Shown here: one piece after another, positions 50,538 through 64,000 of the stretch | Position numbering within the stretch: position 1 is the first letter of the stretch | How the letters are laid out: each line of letters begins with the position of its first letter | From: Rostratula benghalensis | Taxonomy: Eukaryota; Chordata; Aves; Charadriiformes; Rostratulidae | Direction of reading: 5' to 3' | Length of the DNA: 64,000 nucleotides | Assembly (NCBI GenBank): GCA_013399305.1 | Contig: VXAI01000449.1 | Coordinates: 147,802-211,801, forward strand | Program-made: the position numbers and the translations under genes | Notes under the pieces: generated by a model | The model's database searches: none | What the model was told of the DNA's origin: nothing | The model's input: the letters and a program-made list of their open reading frames with translations, nothing else

Positions 50538-53500
50538 CAATTGACCTCTGGTATAGCTCCTCTGAGCCAAAAAGGGCCTTCATTGTCTGCTCAAATGCAC
50601 TTTGTCATGCAGTAATGCTGCTAACAAAGAAAGGAAACTCATGACTCTAGGTTTATACTAAGGTGGTTCTTCTATCAGAAGGGGCTTTTAAAGTAGAATG
50701 GAAAGCAGTTCTCTTCTGCAGAAGTTGGTTGGGGAAAAGAGCATTTCCTTTTATCTGTACCTTAAAGGTCAATGACAGGGGCTTCCTATCTGGAAGAGCA
50801 GAATGGAACCAGGGTTTTTTAAATACCCATGATATAGTATTAGCTTATCTTCATATGTCCCTGAAATTGTATTAGTATGATGTGCTAAATATATCAAAAA
50901 AGATTAGTATTACTATTTGTATTGATTGTGTTAAATCTACAATATCCTTTATTTAGGTTTCTTTTTCTTAAGAAAGTGACCACGTTGCTGGAGATAGTGT
51001 AACTGATTACTATCAGCGGCGTTTTACACTAATTTGAAAACATTTACCTCTAAACATGGAAATCACATTTTTACTACTTATTGAAATACAACTACGTAAC
51101 TTCATAAATGCATATGTTTACATAAATGGGGCAAGAAGGACCACTAAAATTCAATCCTTTTTGTTGGATGATGGTCATAAGGGCAGAACTGTATTACATT
51201 ACAAGGAAACCAAATTAAATTATTAAATCTCAATGGATCTTTTAAAAGCGAGTTTTAATCCTAAACTGGTTTTGTTTATTGTAGTTTCTTTGTATTGTTT
51301 TCTCTCCTGGGGGCTATAGAAGGTGGCTCAGGACAGACTAACTTAGCGTTGTCACCATTAGCCAGTAAAGAAAAGAAACAACAAAAAATAAGCTTCTGCC
51401 ACCGTGCTTCAGATGTCATGCTGTCCCACCATCTTCCAGCCTTGGACACTAACAGGATATTTGTGGTTAATGATACGTTTGTGTCATGCAGTCTCTGAGT
51501 TTGCAGAAAACTGTAGGTCAGCCTGAAGAATTGAAGGATACTAAGTTCAGTTAAACAGGGAAATGTGCTAGTTGAAAAACTGAAAGTAATGTCTAATGTG
51601 GTAAAAAATATTTTACTTTATCACTAGCAATTACCATAATGCACCCCTTTTACAAGCCAAAAGCTTTCTGAAAGAGATTTAGGAAAAAGACATTCACTGT
51701 GAAGAAATCTCTGCAGTTTCTAATGGGTCCTGATATTAATAAGCCACGCATCTCAACTGCTCTTAGTTTTGTTCATCTAAGACTTCCTGTTAAGATATTT
51801 GAAATAATACTGAGTTGAAGCTAAAAATACGTGGTTTATTTTGAAGCTCTAAATTTTGTGTATGTCTGAATGGTATTGACTCCCCTCTTTAAAGAAAGGA
51901 AATTATGTTTTTGCTTTACTGCTAAATTTGTCTAAGTGATCTATACAATGACAGAAAGTCATTATAACAGTTGCATTCATATGCAAGAGAGGATTGAAAG
52001 GTTTTTCTACTAAAAATCAGAATATCTCTTTAGTGTTCATGGGGGCAAATAAATAAAGCAATGGAACAGCTGAAATTTTTATGCAGAAGGAATCAGACTC
52101 CTGAAACTGCTGAGGACACACTGAATCATGAACTACAGGAAACTGAAGAGGGAAAAGTATGGTCCTAATATAATTAACCTCCCATAAGAGAGAGATCAAG
52201 CTTCTGTTGTATTTGTGTGTGAGAAAGGGCAAGGGAGGAAGATATTAATATTATTTTAAATTTACACAGCAGGAATTGATAAATACTAGTGATAGTAGAC
52301 CTTCAGAATAGCATGTTTTCTTTGGTGATGTAGTAGAGAGAATTATTTTGAAGATGTTTTACCAAATGATAAATTGTGAAAGGGCTTCTTATGCAGAATA
52401 AAGTTTTTCAGATCAGGGTATATGAAAGCTTATAAAATAAAACTCACTTCCAGTCTGATTTTCATTGTTTTGGTAGTCTTGGGCGTCATAGAAAGATTTA
52501 CCATTTCTTTGGTAGAATAACATACAGCACTTTTAAAGTTTATCTGTCTGCAAGCTTTGTAAAAGCTCTATTGCTTTTGACATTTACCTTAGTGAGAGCA
52601 GCCTATGTGAAGTATTCCATACTGACACAAATCTGCTAACTCTTTCTACCTTTGCATTGAATGCTGGAAAGAAAGAAGAGGTTCTTCCAGCATAGTTTTC
52701 ATGTAGTACATAACACAATTTTCAATTCCAAAATCTTTGCTCAAGTATTTAAACAACATTCAGACAATTCAAATACTTGGCTTGGTATCAACCTGTCAAA
52801 TTCAAGCATGCATTATGACAGAATACAGCATTCTCTCTGGTAGCTTGATTCAAAGAGGCTACTGTGCAAAAGGTTCATTAGAACTTCTCATGCATCCTCC
52901 TTCTCTTCTGTTTATTTAATTAATTAATGGTAATTCAGACATTCTTGTCATTTGAAAATAATGTAATTTATACCATAGGAATACTAGAATTCTTTGAAAA
53001 GAAACACCTATCAGTAAGGGTATTGTGACCTTTTGTATTGTCATTTTAAGCTTTAACTTAAAACCAAATTTTATCTGACTTTGTGTTAGTGAGGAAACAT
53101 GAGTTGAGTGTTCATGAAAGCAGCAGTGGAGGACTTGGTTCAGTTTCAGTCAACCTCTTCCATTGATAGAGTTGGAAGGTTCAATCATGCCCTGAATCTA
53201 TGATTACATACATCTTTAGTGGTTCTGCCTGCTTCCTTCACGTAGACTCTGGTCACTCCTAGTACACTATACCGTCTTTGGGAACCTGATGGAGTGAGCA
53301 GGCATGTGGACTGATTTTTTTTTCTTATATTTACTAATGCAGATCTTCATTAGTTGATTTTAATTGCCAGGATTCTATCATCTGTGAACATATCCATATA
53401 TAGGAATCAAAATTTCAGATGACACAGTGATCTCCGCTTCACTTATTTGTTAGAAACTGACTGGAGATAGACATTATATTCCTTAAAGAAATCTGAATGG

Positions 53501-54316
53501 GAAGTAGACCTCATTTAAAATACATAAACTTTTTAGGGCCCTACTGTCTCAGTAGCAACTGTTTAGACTTCCTTACAGTTATGATATATTTTCTGATGCA
53601 TGTTTTAATTCTGATTTGAAATGTGGTGAAATGTTGATATAGTTTCCCCCTCACTATGAGAACTGAAAGAATATTGTACACTTTCTGAAAATAGTAGCTT
53701 GGAAAACTCACCTTTTAGGTAAATCTTTAGCTGCAGATATATTGTGTTGTTTAATAACAGTGAGACTAATGTGTTTAGTATACTGTAGTTATCAGTAGCT
53801 AGTGCTGATGCTTTTGGTATGTAAAATGGTATAGAGGTAACACCAGTACTTTGCATTGACAGATATAGAGTAAATTATACTCAAAAAACCCACGTTCTTC
53901 TAAATATCAGCTAAATAGTTGTTGGTAAAAGCCCTTCCTAAAAGCCAATTCAAAACTGATTGCTATGATTCTAAATATTCTTCTTATTTTATCTTAATTT
54001 CCTGGCTCATAATTTTGCTGGTAGTTCTGATGCACTGGTGAAATGTATATACATTTCAGAAAAAAAATTAATTTCACATCTGGAGGAAAGATTTCTAACT
54101 GAAGGATAAGTGAAACTCTGCAACTCAGAAGTTAGTGAGTAATTACTTAAATGTGCCGTGCTACCGAAATAAAGCTTTTCAAGAAAAGTACTTTCCTCTG
54201 TGGAACACTGGAAAAAAACCTTGTTCTTTCAGTGTGTGTTTTTCACTGGAGAAGCATGGGGGAAGATATGTAGATAGTACTTCCCTTGCCTCATAGTAAA
54301 AGGCAAAAACAGCACA

Positions 54317-54342
54317 AAAGGAAAGAAAAGAAAAAAAAGAAA
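54317..54342 (+). repeat. Purine-rich (A/G) tract
   Basis: An A/G-only run of GGAAAGAAAAGAAAAAAAAG type. Low-complexity sequence without an attached element. Confidence 0.7.
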
Positions 54343-57300
54343 TGTATGCTTTGTGTGAGGAAAAAATGAAAGATTTTGGATATGACACTGAGTAAAATCT
54401 TACTCAGAGAAAACAAAGGCTTTTATTCCAGTGAGACCTTGTTGAGTGAGTTTATATTGAAGTTGGTAGCTGAAGTTCCAGCATTAATTATTGGGTGTTT
54501 TTTATGCAAGCTAGAATGATAACGTAATCTCTCTGCAATAGCTGTTTGCCTGGGGGATACTAGCAGCATAAATCTTCCTAAACATTGAGTACATTTCACC
54601 TTCATTTTTCACTGGATAACTGAAAAGTTTACTCTCTTCTCCTCATGACCCAACTTTGTTCTTTTCTTTAAACGACCTATAGGCATAAACAATTGTCAAC
54701 AATGAAGTCTGATTGAGCTGCAGTTTAATTTTGACACATTTTTCTTTTCCTGTTTTCTCCCAGAAGGTATTACACTCAATAATCTGCAGTTGAAAGCAAT
54801 TTCCTGACCAGTGAGTGGCTAGTGTCCTGGTGACTGGTATTGATAGTGCTTTCTTTCCTGTGAAATAATTGATCTGAATGGCTTAATTTCTGTGAGTTTT
54901 TAGGACTCTAACTCTGTTGATGATAAATATAGATTAAAGATGCAAAAGAACTCTTCAGATAAAAATATTTTATGCTCTTAGGAACGATGCTCTTGAACGA
55001 AGTCTGTCAAAACCCTGTAGAACATGTTCTAGGTGGTATAGTAGTCTGCTGATAGCTGCAGCCTTTCAGCAGCACTTTGTGTGTTGAGCTGACTAAGCAA
55101 AAAAGAAAAAAAAGAAGTTTAGAATAGTGTGCATAGAAGCTATTTCCGTGGCTCCTCCTGTTTCGGCATATTTGCTATATGTATATAGATGTATGCAAAT
55201 TTCTGATTGTGTATAGAAACTTGAAAAAATCACGCACATAACAAAAATGGTTTGTTACTTAGAACCACAATAGTTTGGTTCTTGTCAAACCATGCAGTGA
55301 CTGAGATGGTAGAAATTTGGAAGCAAATTTTACAATATATGGGGAAAATGATGCAGGAAAGGGCTTTTCTCATGCTGTTTCTCTGTTTGCCAGCTCTGAA
55401 CGTCATCGCATCTGATGTTATATACTGAAGTCGTACGTGTACACAATGATGTTAAGCCAGCAAACATGAAAACAAGGAAATAGCACGAGAAAGCCCTTTG
55501 TCCTGTCTCTGATTGCCGAAGAAATTTATCGTCTGATCTCCAGAGGGGTTTGGAAGTGACGATGAACTGTTCAAGCTGCCCTACTGAAAGGTATCAAGGG
55601 CAAGAATTTTTTAAAAAGAAAAGACAAAGAAATTTTAGTACGTTGTGCTATAGTGTTCTATAATGTAGTTTTGCTAAGAAAAAAGTAATGTGACCCATCC
55701 TTCTTCACAGTTGCCTATTATGGTAAATCTATTTTGCTTGTAATCATCTTTTTGTCCCAGACTTTTTCTTTATTTTAGTTTAAACAATTAGAAATTTTAT
55801 TTCTATAACGATATTAAAAGGGAGCAATAAATTTTATTCATACATTAAAAAGAGAATGTAAAGTTCTTTATACTCCCTGCGTTTAAAAGAAAAACTAATT
55901 AATTGTTGTCACTTATAGCACCATCATGTTAAGAATTAAATGTTATTTATATCTATTCCATAATATTTTTAATGATGCTATTGCTGCTATGGATCATAAA
56001 TAGAATTGATCAAATCACTGCTTTCTCATTTTATAGGCACAATATTAGTAGTGAAAAATGAGCACTACCTGCTTTCTTATCCACAACATTTTGTAATAAA
56101 TGATGACCTCTTAAATAACTGGAAGGTATTCACTTAACATCTAAAAATAAAATTTAATTTGCATTTTGCTTGCTGAAATCTAGATAATGTCCGTGTAACA
56201 GGTGCCATACATTTAACCTTTTGAGGTACTTTTAAAAAAAAAAAAGTCATAAATTCAATGGCTTGCTTTTCAGTGTGATAAAATAGGAAATAGCATACAT
56301 ACTTTTCTCACTGTTAGCCAGAAACATGGTCTACTGTTGGGTTTTTTCCCATGTTATTTCTCTATATAGTTACCTTTTTTAAAAAAAATAATATTTTTTT
56401 TACATTATAATTTGTTATTTAGCATGGGACATTTACAAAATAAAATTTTACTATCACAGCTTTGTTTGCAGGTTGGTTGCAAGTTCTTGTATATTGCCTC
56501 ACATATTAGGGAATAATGCTTAATATGTATCATCTATAATATTAGAATTTCATATGCAAGGCAAAATTTATTAGGAAGCAAAGGAGTATAAAGAACCCTG
56601 TTTTCTGCACTTATATGAAGACATGTAATATTAGTTTGCTAGAATAAAATGAAATACAGACACTGCTGTTAACTGGGATGTATACGGTATATATAACTTT
56701 CTTTTAAAGAAAAAGTTATTAATGAGTCAAGAATTAGGCTACAACATTAAATTTTACACATTACTGTATGTTTGATGTAAAGGTATTTATAGGCTTGTAC
56801 TTAATATTCACATTGCCTCAGTTCTTGGACTGCAGAATGTCTGCCTTGACTGTTGCCTATAGTTTCCGCCACGTTTGCTATCTGGCTCTTTTAAAAATAT
56901 GTATTTGGCTATTTGATCTGTAAAATAAATTCTATTAATAATTAATTACGTATTGTAATTTAGCATATTGTATTGCATAATTATAGCTATGACTGTTACA
57001 GAAAATTTTCCATTTCCATTAATCAAATAATTTTCTTGTGAAGACGTTCGTATCTGTAAGACGGTTTTCCTATTCCTGTTTATCATACCCTTGCAGCACT
57101 GATGCTTCAAACTAAAAAAACCAAACACTTTCAGTGGTTAGACAGAGAGTAGTGATATTTATTGACTCAATTCCACAATTCAGCCAGTTGCTTTGGCTTG
57201 AAAGTTAATTCCTGAGGTAGTAAGAAATTTGTTCCAGAAGTCTTGTTTAGTGTAATATAAATTGGTCCTTCCTGTGGTTGTTACAATTGTTTGCTTAAAT

Positions 57301-59699
57301 GCTTTGCAGGTAGGTGATGGGAAACACTGAAAGATATTTGTTAAGAGTAATAAGCCTTTGTCCTAGTAGACTTGTTTGTCAGGAAGATAGGTTATTACAG
57401 ACTTTCAGTTTCTCTTTTTTCTTTGTTTTTTGAATCTTTCGATTTCTGTTCTTATGTTAACTAGGTTGTATTTCCTTGATGAGAAAAGTCATACATATCA
57501 ATATTTGATTACAAAAAGCACCAAATAATTTGAGTGCTTACATTGATTTTTATTTTTTTTTTAAATATTTTAATCAAGAGGTAATGAGTTGAGATACTGG
57601 ACTAGGTTAATCTAATCTAATTTCAAGAATCTAATTTAATCATCTCAAGTGGACATATAGTTGCCCTCATTTTTTTTTTCGCTGGTAGTGAAAAGGCATA
57701 GATACATTATAGCAAGTTATTTTGATGTGGAGACTGCATGCCTTCTAGGAGCGCCTACTTTCTTACACTGAGTACGAAGAGAACCTTTGATAAGTATCTT
57801 TCTAATTTAAATAAGCCAGTTATGTGTTTGCAGAGAAAAAATATTTTTCATAAGATGCCTAGTTCTTTTGCTTTTAGTCTAGCCAAAGGTTTACCTTTTC
57901 CCTAGTATTTCAGAGGTCATATGATTCTAGTATATTAGTAAATAATTGTAGAACAATCCAAGATGATTTTAAACTTTAAAAAAGTTATATGTGTGAAATA
58001 AAAGGTACATCAAGTGGTTGGATTATTGGTCCAAATCAGTAATCTCTCTCTTCTCATTCTCTCATGAGTCAGCACAGCCAAATACAATAACAAATACACT
58101 AAGGGAAAAGCCAGCAAACTCTTAAGTGGTTCAGTTTAATATGTTAGCTTTGTTTCAATTAGTAATTCTTTTCAGTGGCTGGTATAAAGCTTGTTCAGAG
58201 ACCTTATTTCCTTTTGATGTTTAAATAGGTTCATGCAAGTCTCGTGGAAGCCTAATATGTACTGACCAAATGTGTATGTGTGCTGAATATTAATTTCTAC
58301 ACTTTTCAATGATGTAGAGGCTGAATGGAGAGCAGTCACAAAATTCTATGTTTAGGCTTTTTGTTGTTTTCTGTTCTAAGTGATTATTAGCATCTTGAGT
58401 CAAAGCTAGATGTATGTGTGTCAAAGCCAACTCTTCCTCAAATGTTTTCACCAATAGAAGTGCTGTTTTCTGACTGCATAGAAGTCAGAGTAAATTAAGA
58501 CCAAAAATCTTTGAGTTGACCAAATACTGATTTTGAAATTGAGAACTCGTTATCTTTTGTTTGGAATGTCAGACATACTTTCTAACTTACTTTATTGCAC
58601 TTTAGATTGTAATTATTGTTACTCACCATCATCTCAAAAGATTCATCCTTTTAGGTGATGCTGGTGCACATTGCTATTGCAGAGAGGTCTGTATCTGTAG
58701 ACAAAGTCCTGGAGTTTGGTTTTGGTTAGTTACAGTGTTATATGTGGTCAGCATGAAGAATAGTTCTTTATTTGTTGCCAGTTTTACAGAGTAAATTAAT
58801 CACATTGCCACTTTTAGCCCTACAATGCTGGCAGCCAAAGATGGCTCTCAGATTCACTGTTCTGCATCTTGTGTCATATTGTCAGTGTCTGGATTTCGTA
58901 TGGATCTGTGTCTACCAAAGCTCAGTGCTACTCAGTCTCACACATGCCCTGGTGTCAAGTGAGTCACACCAAGGAAAGCTATGGCACACAATCCGCAGTG
59001 TGTATGAAAGCTGCCTGTAGTATCGGAAAATATGTCTTTAAATCCTTCTGAATTTAATGGAGTGGAGGACTGCTGAAGGGCAGTAGGGTGCTGTCAGGAA
59101 CAAAGCTGGTTTGTGTTGTAAATAGAACTATTTTTTTAACTGTAATGCTGCGGGTGGGTTTTTCTTGTTACACGTTTTCTGTGATTTCCCATTTTACCAT
59201 AAAACATATCTTTATGGTATATCTTGGTCTTAAGTATTATTTGTAAAATCTTTTCAACAAATATTTTTTTATATATATTTTTGCTTTCATATTGAATTAC
59301 TGAGCACTGTTTCTTTTATGTCTTATTTATCTATTTCTAAAATAAATTTCATTTGAAGATTATATTTGTATACCTTCTGGAGAAACTCTGTTTTTACGTA
59401 CACCTATGATCTATTTACTTAGTGCATGCACACCATCAGATCTGTACATATAGTGATATTTTTTACAGTGGTTAGGAGCTATAACTGTTAAAATAACTTT
59501 ATCATATGTAAAGTACTGTAAACCTTACTAGTAGTCTAAAGAAATATGCTTCTTTCAAAACCTCCTACTCCTTAGCAGTACATTTTTTTGTCCACACTTT
59601 CTTTGAAGAAGTCTGACCTAAGCAGGAATTCCAAGAGCTGTTATGTCTTCTAACAATGTTTACATGTATGTGGGAGTGTTTATACAGTTTTGTAGAGCT

Positions 59700-59760
59700 A
59701 GAGAGAGAGAGATAGTGCTTATATGTATGTATCTCTGTGTGTATGTATGTATTTTGTGTA
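59700..59760 (+). repeat. Compound microsatellite (GA)n, (TATG)n and (TG)n
   Basis: AGAGAGAGAGA is followed by TATGTATG and TGTGTGTATG units. Short open frames on both strands here are by-products of the repeat. Confidence 0.8.
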
Positions 59761-62700
59761 CACGTGTATATGAAAAAAGCTTGAGGGTGTATATATGCAT
59801 TTATCACATTCAATTAGCAATCGCAGTGTATATTACGTAGAATTTAACTGTAGATGTGCCTATCTCAGTATCCAATGTGTGCTGCTAAGAAAGATAGCCT
59901 AGCACTAAAGTTTTCACTTGATTGCATTAGTTGGAGATCTGGAAAAGTCGGTCTTCCCTTCTGAGACTCTGCAGGGCTCTCATTGTATTAGAAAGTGACT
60001 CTTGATAACATGAAGGTAAGGGTGCGAGATGATAAGTACAGTTTTGAATTTCAGGGTTTTTTTCACTATTTCACTTTTATTCATTGCAATACTGGCTCCC
60101 ATTATTTTTTTTTCCTATTATATAGACGTACTTTTAAATCTTGTTACTTAAAAGGTCATGAAAATGCCCTCTAAATTGTTGGCCTTGTTTTATTTCATAA
60201 ATAGACCAAATGTAAATCAAATTCAGTTATTTATATTCATGGAGATAAGTATTCACAAAGTGTGTTATCACTTAATTTTTCAGGGGTACTGTTATCTTTC
60301 TGCAATCTTCTAAATAGATTTCATTCATTTGTATTTGCTATGGGGTTTTTTTGGCAGGTGTTCATTAAAACTCAGGTATCAAAGATATAAAATTTCATTT
60401 CCCATTACAGAATTGCAGCTAAGAATTAAGACCTTAATTCCCGTGTATTTTGAGTACCGTTTTCACCCTTTCTCTGCTAAGAGATGATGTCCATGGCCCT
60501 CAGGTGGATAAACTGCCCTCTGCTTTGTGACATATGATGTTGTCTTTGCTCTTGATATGATCACCAGAAGTATGAATCTAAGACCTCTCCTTAAAAGAAT
60601 TTTTCCTCCTTTTTTTTGTCTAAGCAGTATGAAAACTTGACTTTTATCTGTGTACGCCAACAGCAAACAAGTTGCAGGCTTATAGACACACTGACACTAG
60701 TGAGGAACTGAATCCAATTCCAATCATAGACTTCCCCTCACAAAAATACTTTTCCTATAGCCCTGTTTAAACCATCATCAATGGGCTGATATTTTCCTCA
60801 CCTTCTCTCCTCCAAGGGAAACAACAGGGTAAATTGTGGTCTTATCCAGCCACTAGTGTACATGTATTTCAGATAAGCAAATGACCCACAGACAGAAGTA
60901 CTTCAAACAGGTGAATGGAATTTGGAACCTCCTTTCCTTTGAACTTTTAGAATATTTAAGTGATTGGAAATATTCAGGAAACCACATGCTATGAAAGCAT
61001 AAGCATTTTCTACTTTCTGTCTTCTGTTTTCAAAAACATGTGTTTTTTGGGGGTAAACATGAAACTGACTGTAGCAAACATACCAATGAATCAAACTGAA
61101 GCTGGGAAAGTGCTTTCCTATTTTGAATAAGCATATTTGTAAACAAAACTTCAAGACAGGAGGAAAGCATTGGATTATGTTTTCAAGCTTAGCAGAAAGG
61201 AGGCAGTAACTTCTACAGCCTGCTGAGACTTTGATTGCTATTGATTTCAAAGTTAGGAGCCAAACCCTCTATGTTTGTAGAAGAAAAGTTTTTCCCAACT
61301 GGTGTTAAGCTCGGAACACAGTGAGAGCTGCAACTAAGAGCTGCTGCCACTTGTTAAAGGTATGTCTGATATTGTTACTAGAAATAGTGATCAGCATTGT
61401 TGTATTCACAGTCCAGGCCAAGTCAGCTTGATCTAGAATATGTTTTTAGAAATGAGAGGATTTAAGGGAAATCCTACAAGAAAATCCTTTTTCCTCCCTC
61501 AAAATAACAGTAAGCTACTCTTCCAAATACAGATATCTATTACTTTTCATAAGGATGTCCTATGTTGAAGTCAGATAATAGCTTCTATGTAGATCTTTAT
61601 TCTTCACACTAAGTATTTATCTCCTTTTCTCATATACATTATAGGGATGTAGAAACCTATCCTTAGGTATATTTTCTAATATTTTTAAAATGCATATTTT
61701 CTGAATAAAGGAGCATTCTAAGTTACTTCTTGCTGTTGAGTAGCATGGCTAAACACATTTTTTAATGGCCCAAAGTTTTTATTTTAATCTATTAAAATGA
61801 CATTGTGACGAATTAAAAAACGTAGATAAACTGATTGATATTTACTTGCATGTGGGGCAATTGTCAAACCTACTAATTTTGAGAACTTTAGATGTAAGGA
61901 TTCCTTCAGACTTATTAACTCAAAGAATAACTTGTATGTGATGAATACATTTCAAGAAAGTAGTAACAGTCTTTTGCCACTGCGTGGTTAAAGTAGTGAA
62001 CTGATACCTGACTAGTGATCTTTGCTGTTTTGGTTCCCTTTTTGCATCATCCCTTTTTAGTGTAAGACCAATTCTGTGGGTGATTCCTTTGGCCAGCTTC
62101 CTAACTCAAGTTACTTTGTATCCTGTTCATCAAATTTTACCTTTGTTCTTTCATGGTTCCTGGTTGAAATAGTCGTGATGGTATAAGGTGAAAATTTATG
62201 TTCTGCTCTAGTGAGGCCCTCATGTTCAGGTGGTCTTTCTTTATTGCTTCCTTCCTGTGTTAAAAATGCCTTCATTTTGAATGAGAAAACTGAAGCACTT
62301 CTCATGAGGAAAGCTGCAGGATAGTTCTTTCCTTACAGACTCACTTTTGTCTGTGTCTCCATCTTTTTTGCCTCTAGATATTGAACAGCCTTCAGCTCTC
62401 TCATCATGCTTCACCAAACACATTCTTCATCTTTTTCAGTCTTGACATCTTTTGAACTCTTAGTCTTTTAATGTGTATAGTAGCATGCTGCGTCATCACA
62501 CTGTTTCTTTCGTGTTGCTCCATATTATTGCTCATACGGAATCTGTGAAGATTCACACAAATGAATTTTAAATTAGTGCTGAAAACCAAACGTATTTGGT
62601 AAAATTTGACTCTTTGCCATGTCAATACTTTCAAGAAAGAACTTTTTCTGTTCAGCCTATTCCTGGGATTCTTGCATCCTCTGGGATCCTCTCCAAATTA

Positions 62701-64000
62701 TCTGAGATTAATGCATTCCTATGTCAGTACAAATATCTAAGACTTCTGAATCCTTAAGTATGTGTAGGTGTCTCAGTGGAAATAAGAATACTAATTGTTT
62801 TTATGAATCCTCTACTTATATGTGTAAATATCCAAATGAATTCAATTTACTCATAGATGTAAATATTTTAAATATACATATTCAGATGCATTTTTCAGGG
62901 TAGAGTCCAAAAGTGCGCTGCTTTCTATGCACATCAATTGATGTATGGCTCATCAATTTAGTCTTCTTTAATTTATAAATACATGGTGAGTTTTTGTTAG
63001 GATTCTGTCTAGTTCTACTAGTGAAAATACTCATAAATGGACGTAGTCAAAATTGTTTTACACACAAAGTAATGAGTGAATAAAATATTTTCAGAAATTT
63101 ATTTTGAAGGTTAGATATTAAAAGCAGAGAGAAATGACAGAATAATGCTGTCAATAGCAATTATAAAAGGCAAATGTAATGGGGGCGAAAAATATTCTTT
63201 TGATGTTTTCTGTGTACAAGATAGACAATGGTGCAATTATCTGTTCACTTCCAGCTACCAAGCATGATTTATTAGTTACAGTACTTTGGCTTTGAAACAT
63301 TGAGCATGGATAAGAAGGCACGTGCTCAGTTGTGTAAGGGTTCCAACATCTGTCCTGACAATCCGCTTACAGAAAATCTTCTTGGAATTAGGAAATGGCA
63401 ACATGAGTTCTGAAATGGATATGAAAGAAACAGAGTAAATGGTGTGGGGAGTTGGAGGGACTGGAAGAGAATGTTTTATTATTTCATCGCCCCTTTTTAA
63501 CACATTAACTGCTTGAACTGTTTGTTTTCGTGATTCCAGATGGTAGCAAGATGCATATAAATGAATAAAATGAAATAGAACAAATCAAATGCTTGGCTGC
63601 TGTTCAAGAGCAGCTATGGCTAAGCTTTATTAAATTCACATGAGGATATGATAACTGTGGAATTTCACAGACTGAACTGCCATAATCTTACTCATGAAGA
63701 ATATCATTCTTCTTGAGATAGATGGCAGAATCTAAAATTTTATCATGGGAAAACCAAAGCCACTTTCAAGCTTTATTTTCAGAAAGCATTTGCTACTTGA
63801 GTGGTATCTCTTCATGTACCACAAACAGAATCAACATACACAATTCATTTTTACACAACAAAAGTTTTAAAGGTTTGTTCTTACTCGGAGGCACAGTAGA
63901 CAACACTTCAAAAGAACGTGTGTATGTTCTATGTCAAAACTTTTCCCTGGGACATATAAAATCCCTTTAGGTATAAGCATTTTTTATATTTTAAAAAGGG

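Larger units (their letters stand above)
49035..64000 (+). other. PCDH11X: Start of the next PCDH11X intron (non-coding)
   Basis: No further coding exon is recognisable up to the window end. Open frames are short and without homology signatures. Contents noted are a T-rich tandem repeat at 50474-50537, a purine tract at 54317-54342 and a GA/TG microsatellite at 59700-59760. The remainder is plain AT-rich sequence with no CR1 or LTR that I can see. Confidence 0.75.

Noticed and set aside
1..64000. CRISPR array, tRNA/rRNA genes, bacterial operons, phage or plasmid features
   Set aside because: None present; the window is vertebrate intronic DNA with one spliced gene.

Overview
This is a window of vertebrate nuclear DNA, almost certainly from a bird. 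It is AT-rich and mostly non-coding. It carries three 5'-truncated CR1 LINEs of the avian type and one LTR-like block resembling avian endogenous retroviruses. The single protein-coding gene has consensus GT-AG introns. No CpG-rich promoter-like island, rRNA, tRNA, CRISPR array or bacterial-type operon was seen.

The gene is a delta-1 protocadherin on the + strand, best matched to PCDH11X (non-mammalian PCDH11). Two coding exons are present. Exon A (20770-21353) holds 44 nt of 5' UTR, the start codon at 20814, the signal peptide, cadherin repeat EC1 and the first part of EC2. Exon B (46548-49034) holds the rest of EC2, EC3-EC7, the membrane segment and the first ~174 residues of the cytoplasmic tail. 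They join in phase 0 between residues 180 and 181 into one uninterrupted 1009-codon frame. The 3' end of exon B is also phase 0, so the rest of the cytoplasmic tail must be encoded beyond 64000. The protein is predicted to be a calcium-dependent type I adhesion receptor.

Layout: 1-20769 is non-coding (5' intron or upstream flank), with CR1 copies at 10878-11157 (-) and 19455-20183 (+). 20770-21353 is exon A. 21354-46547 is a 25.2-kb intron with an LTR-like element (about 22088-22795), a CR1 (40874-41217, +), an (AT)n tract and several perfect inverted repeats. 46548-49034 is exon B. 49035-64000 is the start of the next intron, with only simple repeats recognised.

The most notable observation is the 25-kb intron inside EC2. 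As I recall, delta protocadherins encode the ectodomain, membrane segment and proximal tail in one very large exon, so this interruption would be unusual. Reading through its donor adds a 28-residue hydrophobic tail and a stop, followed by an AATAAA signal, which suggests a possible short EC1-only isoform. Reading through the exon B donor likewise gives a short-tail form, with two AATAAA hexamers close downstream. The remaining findings are candidate regulatory palindromes and hairpins, all of low to moderate interest.
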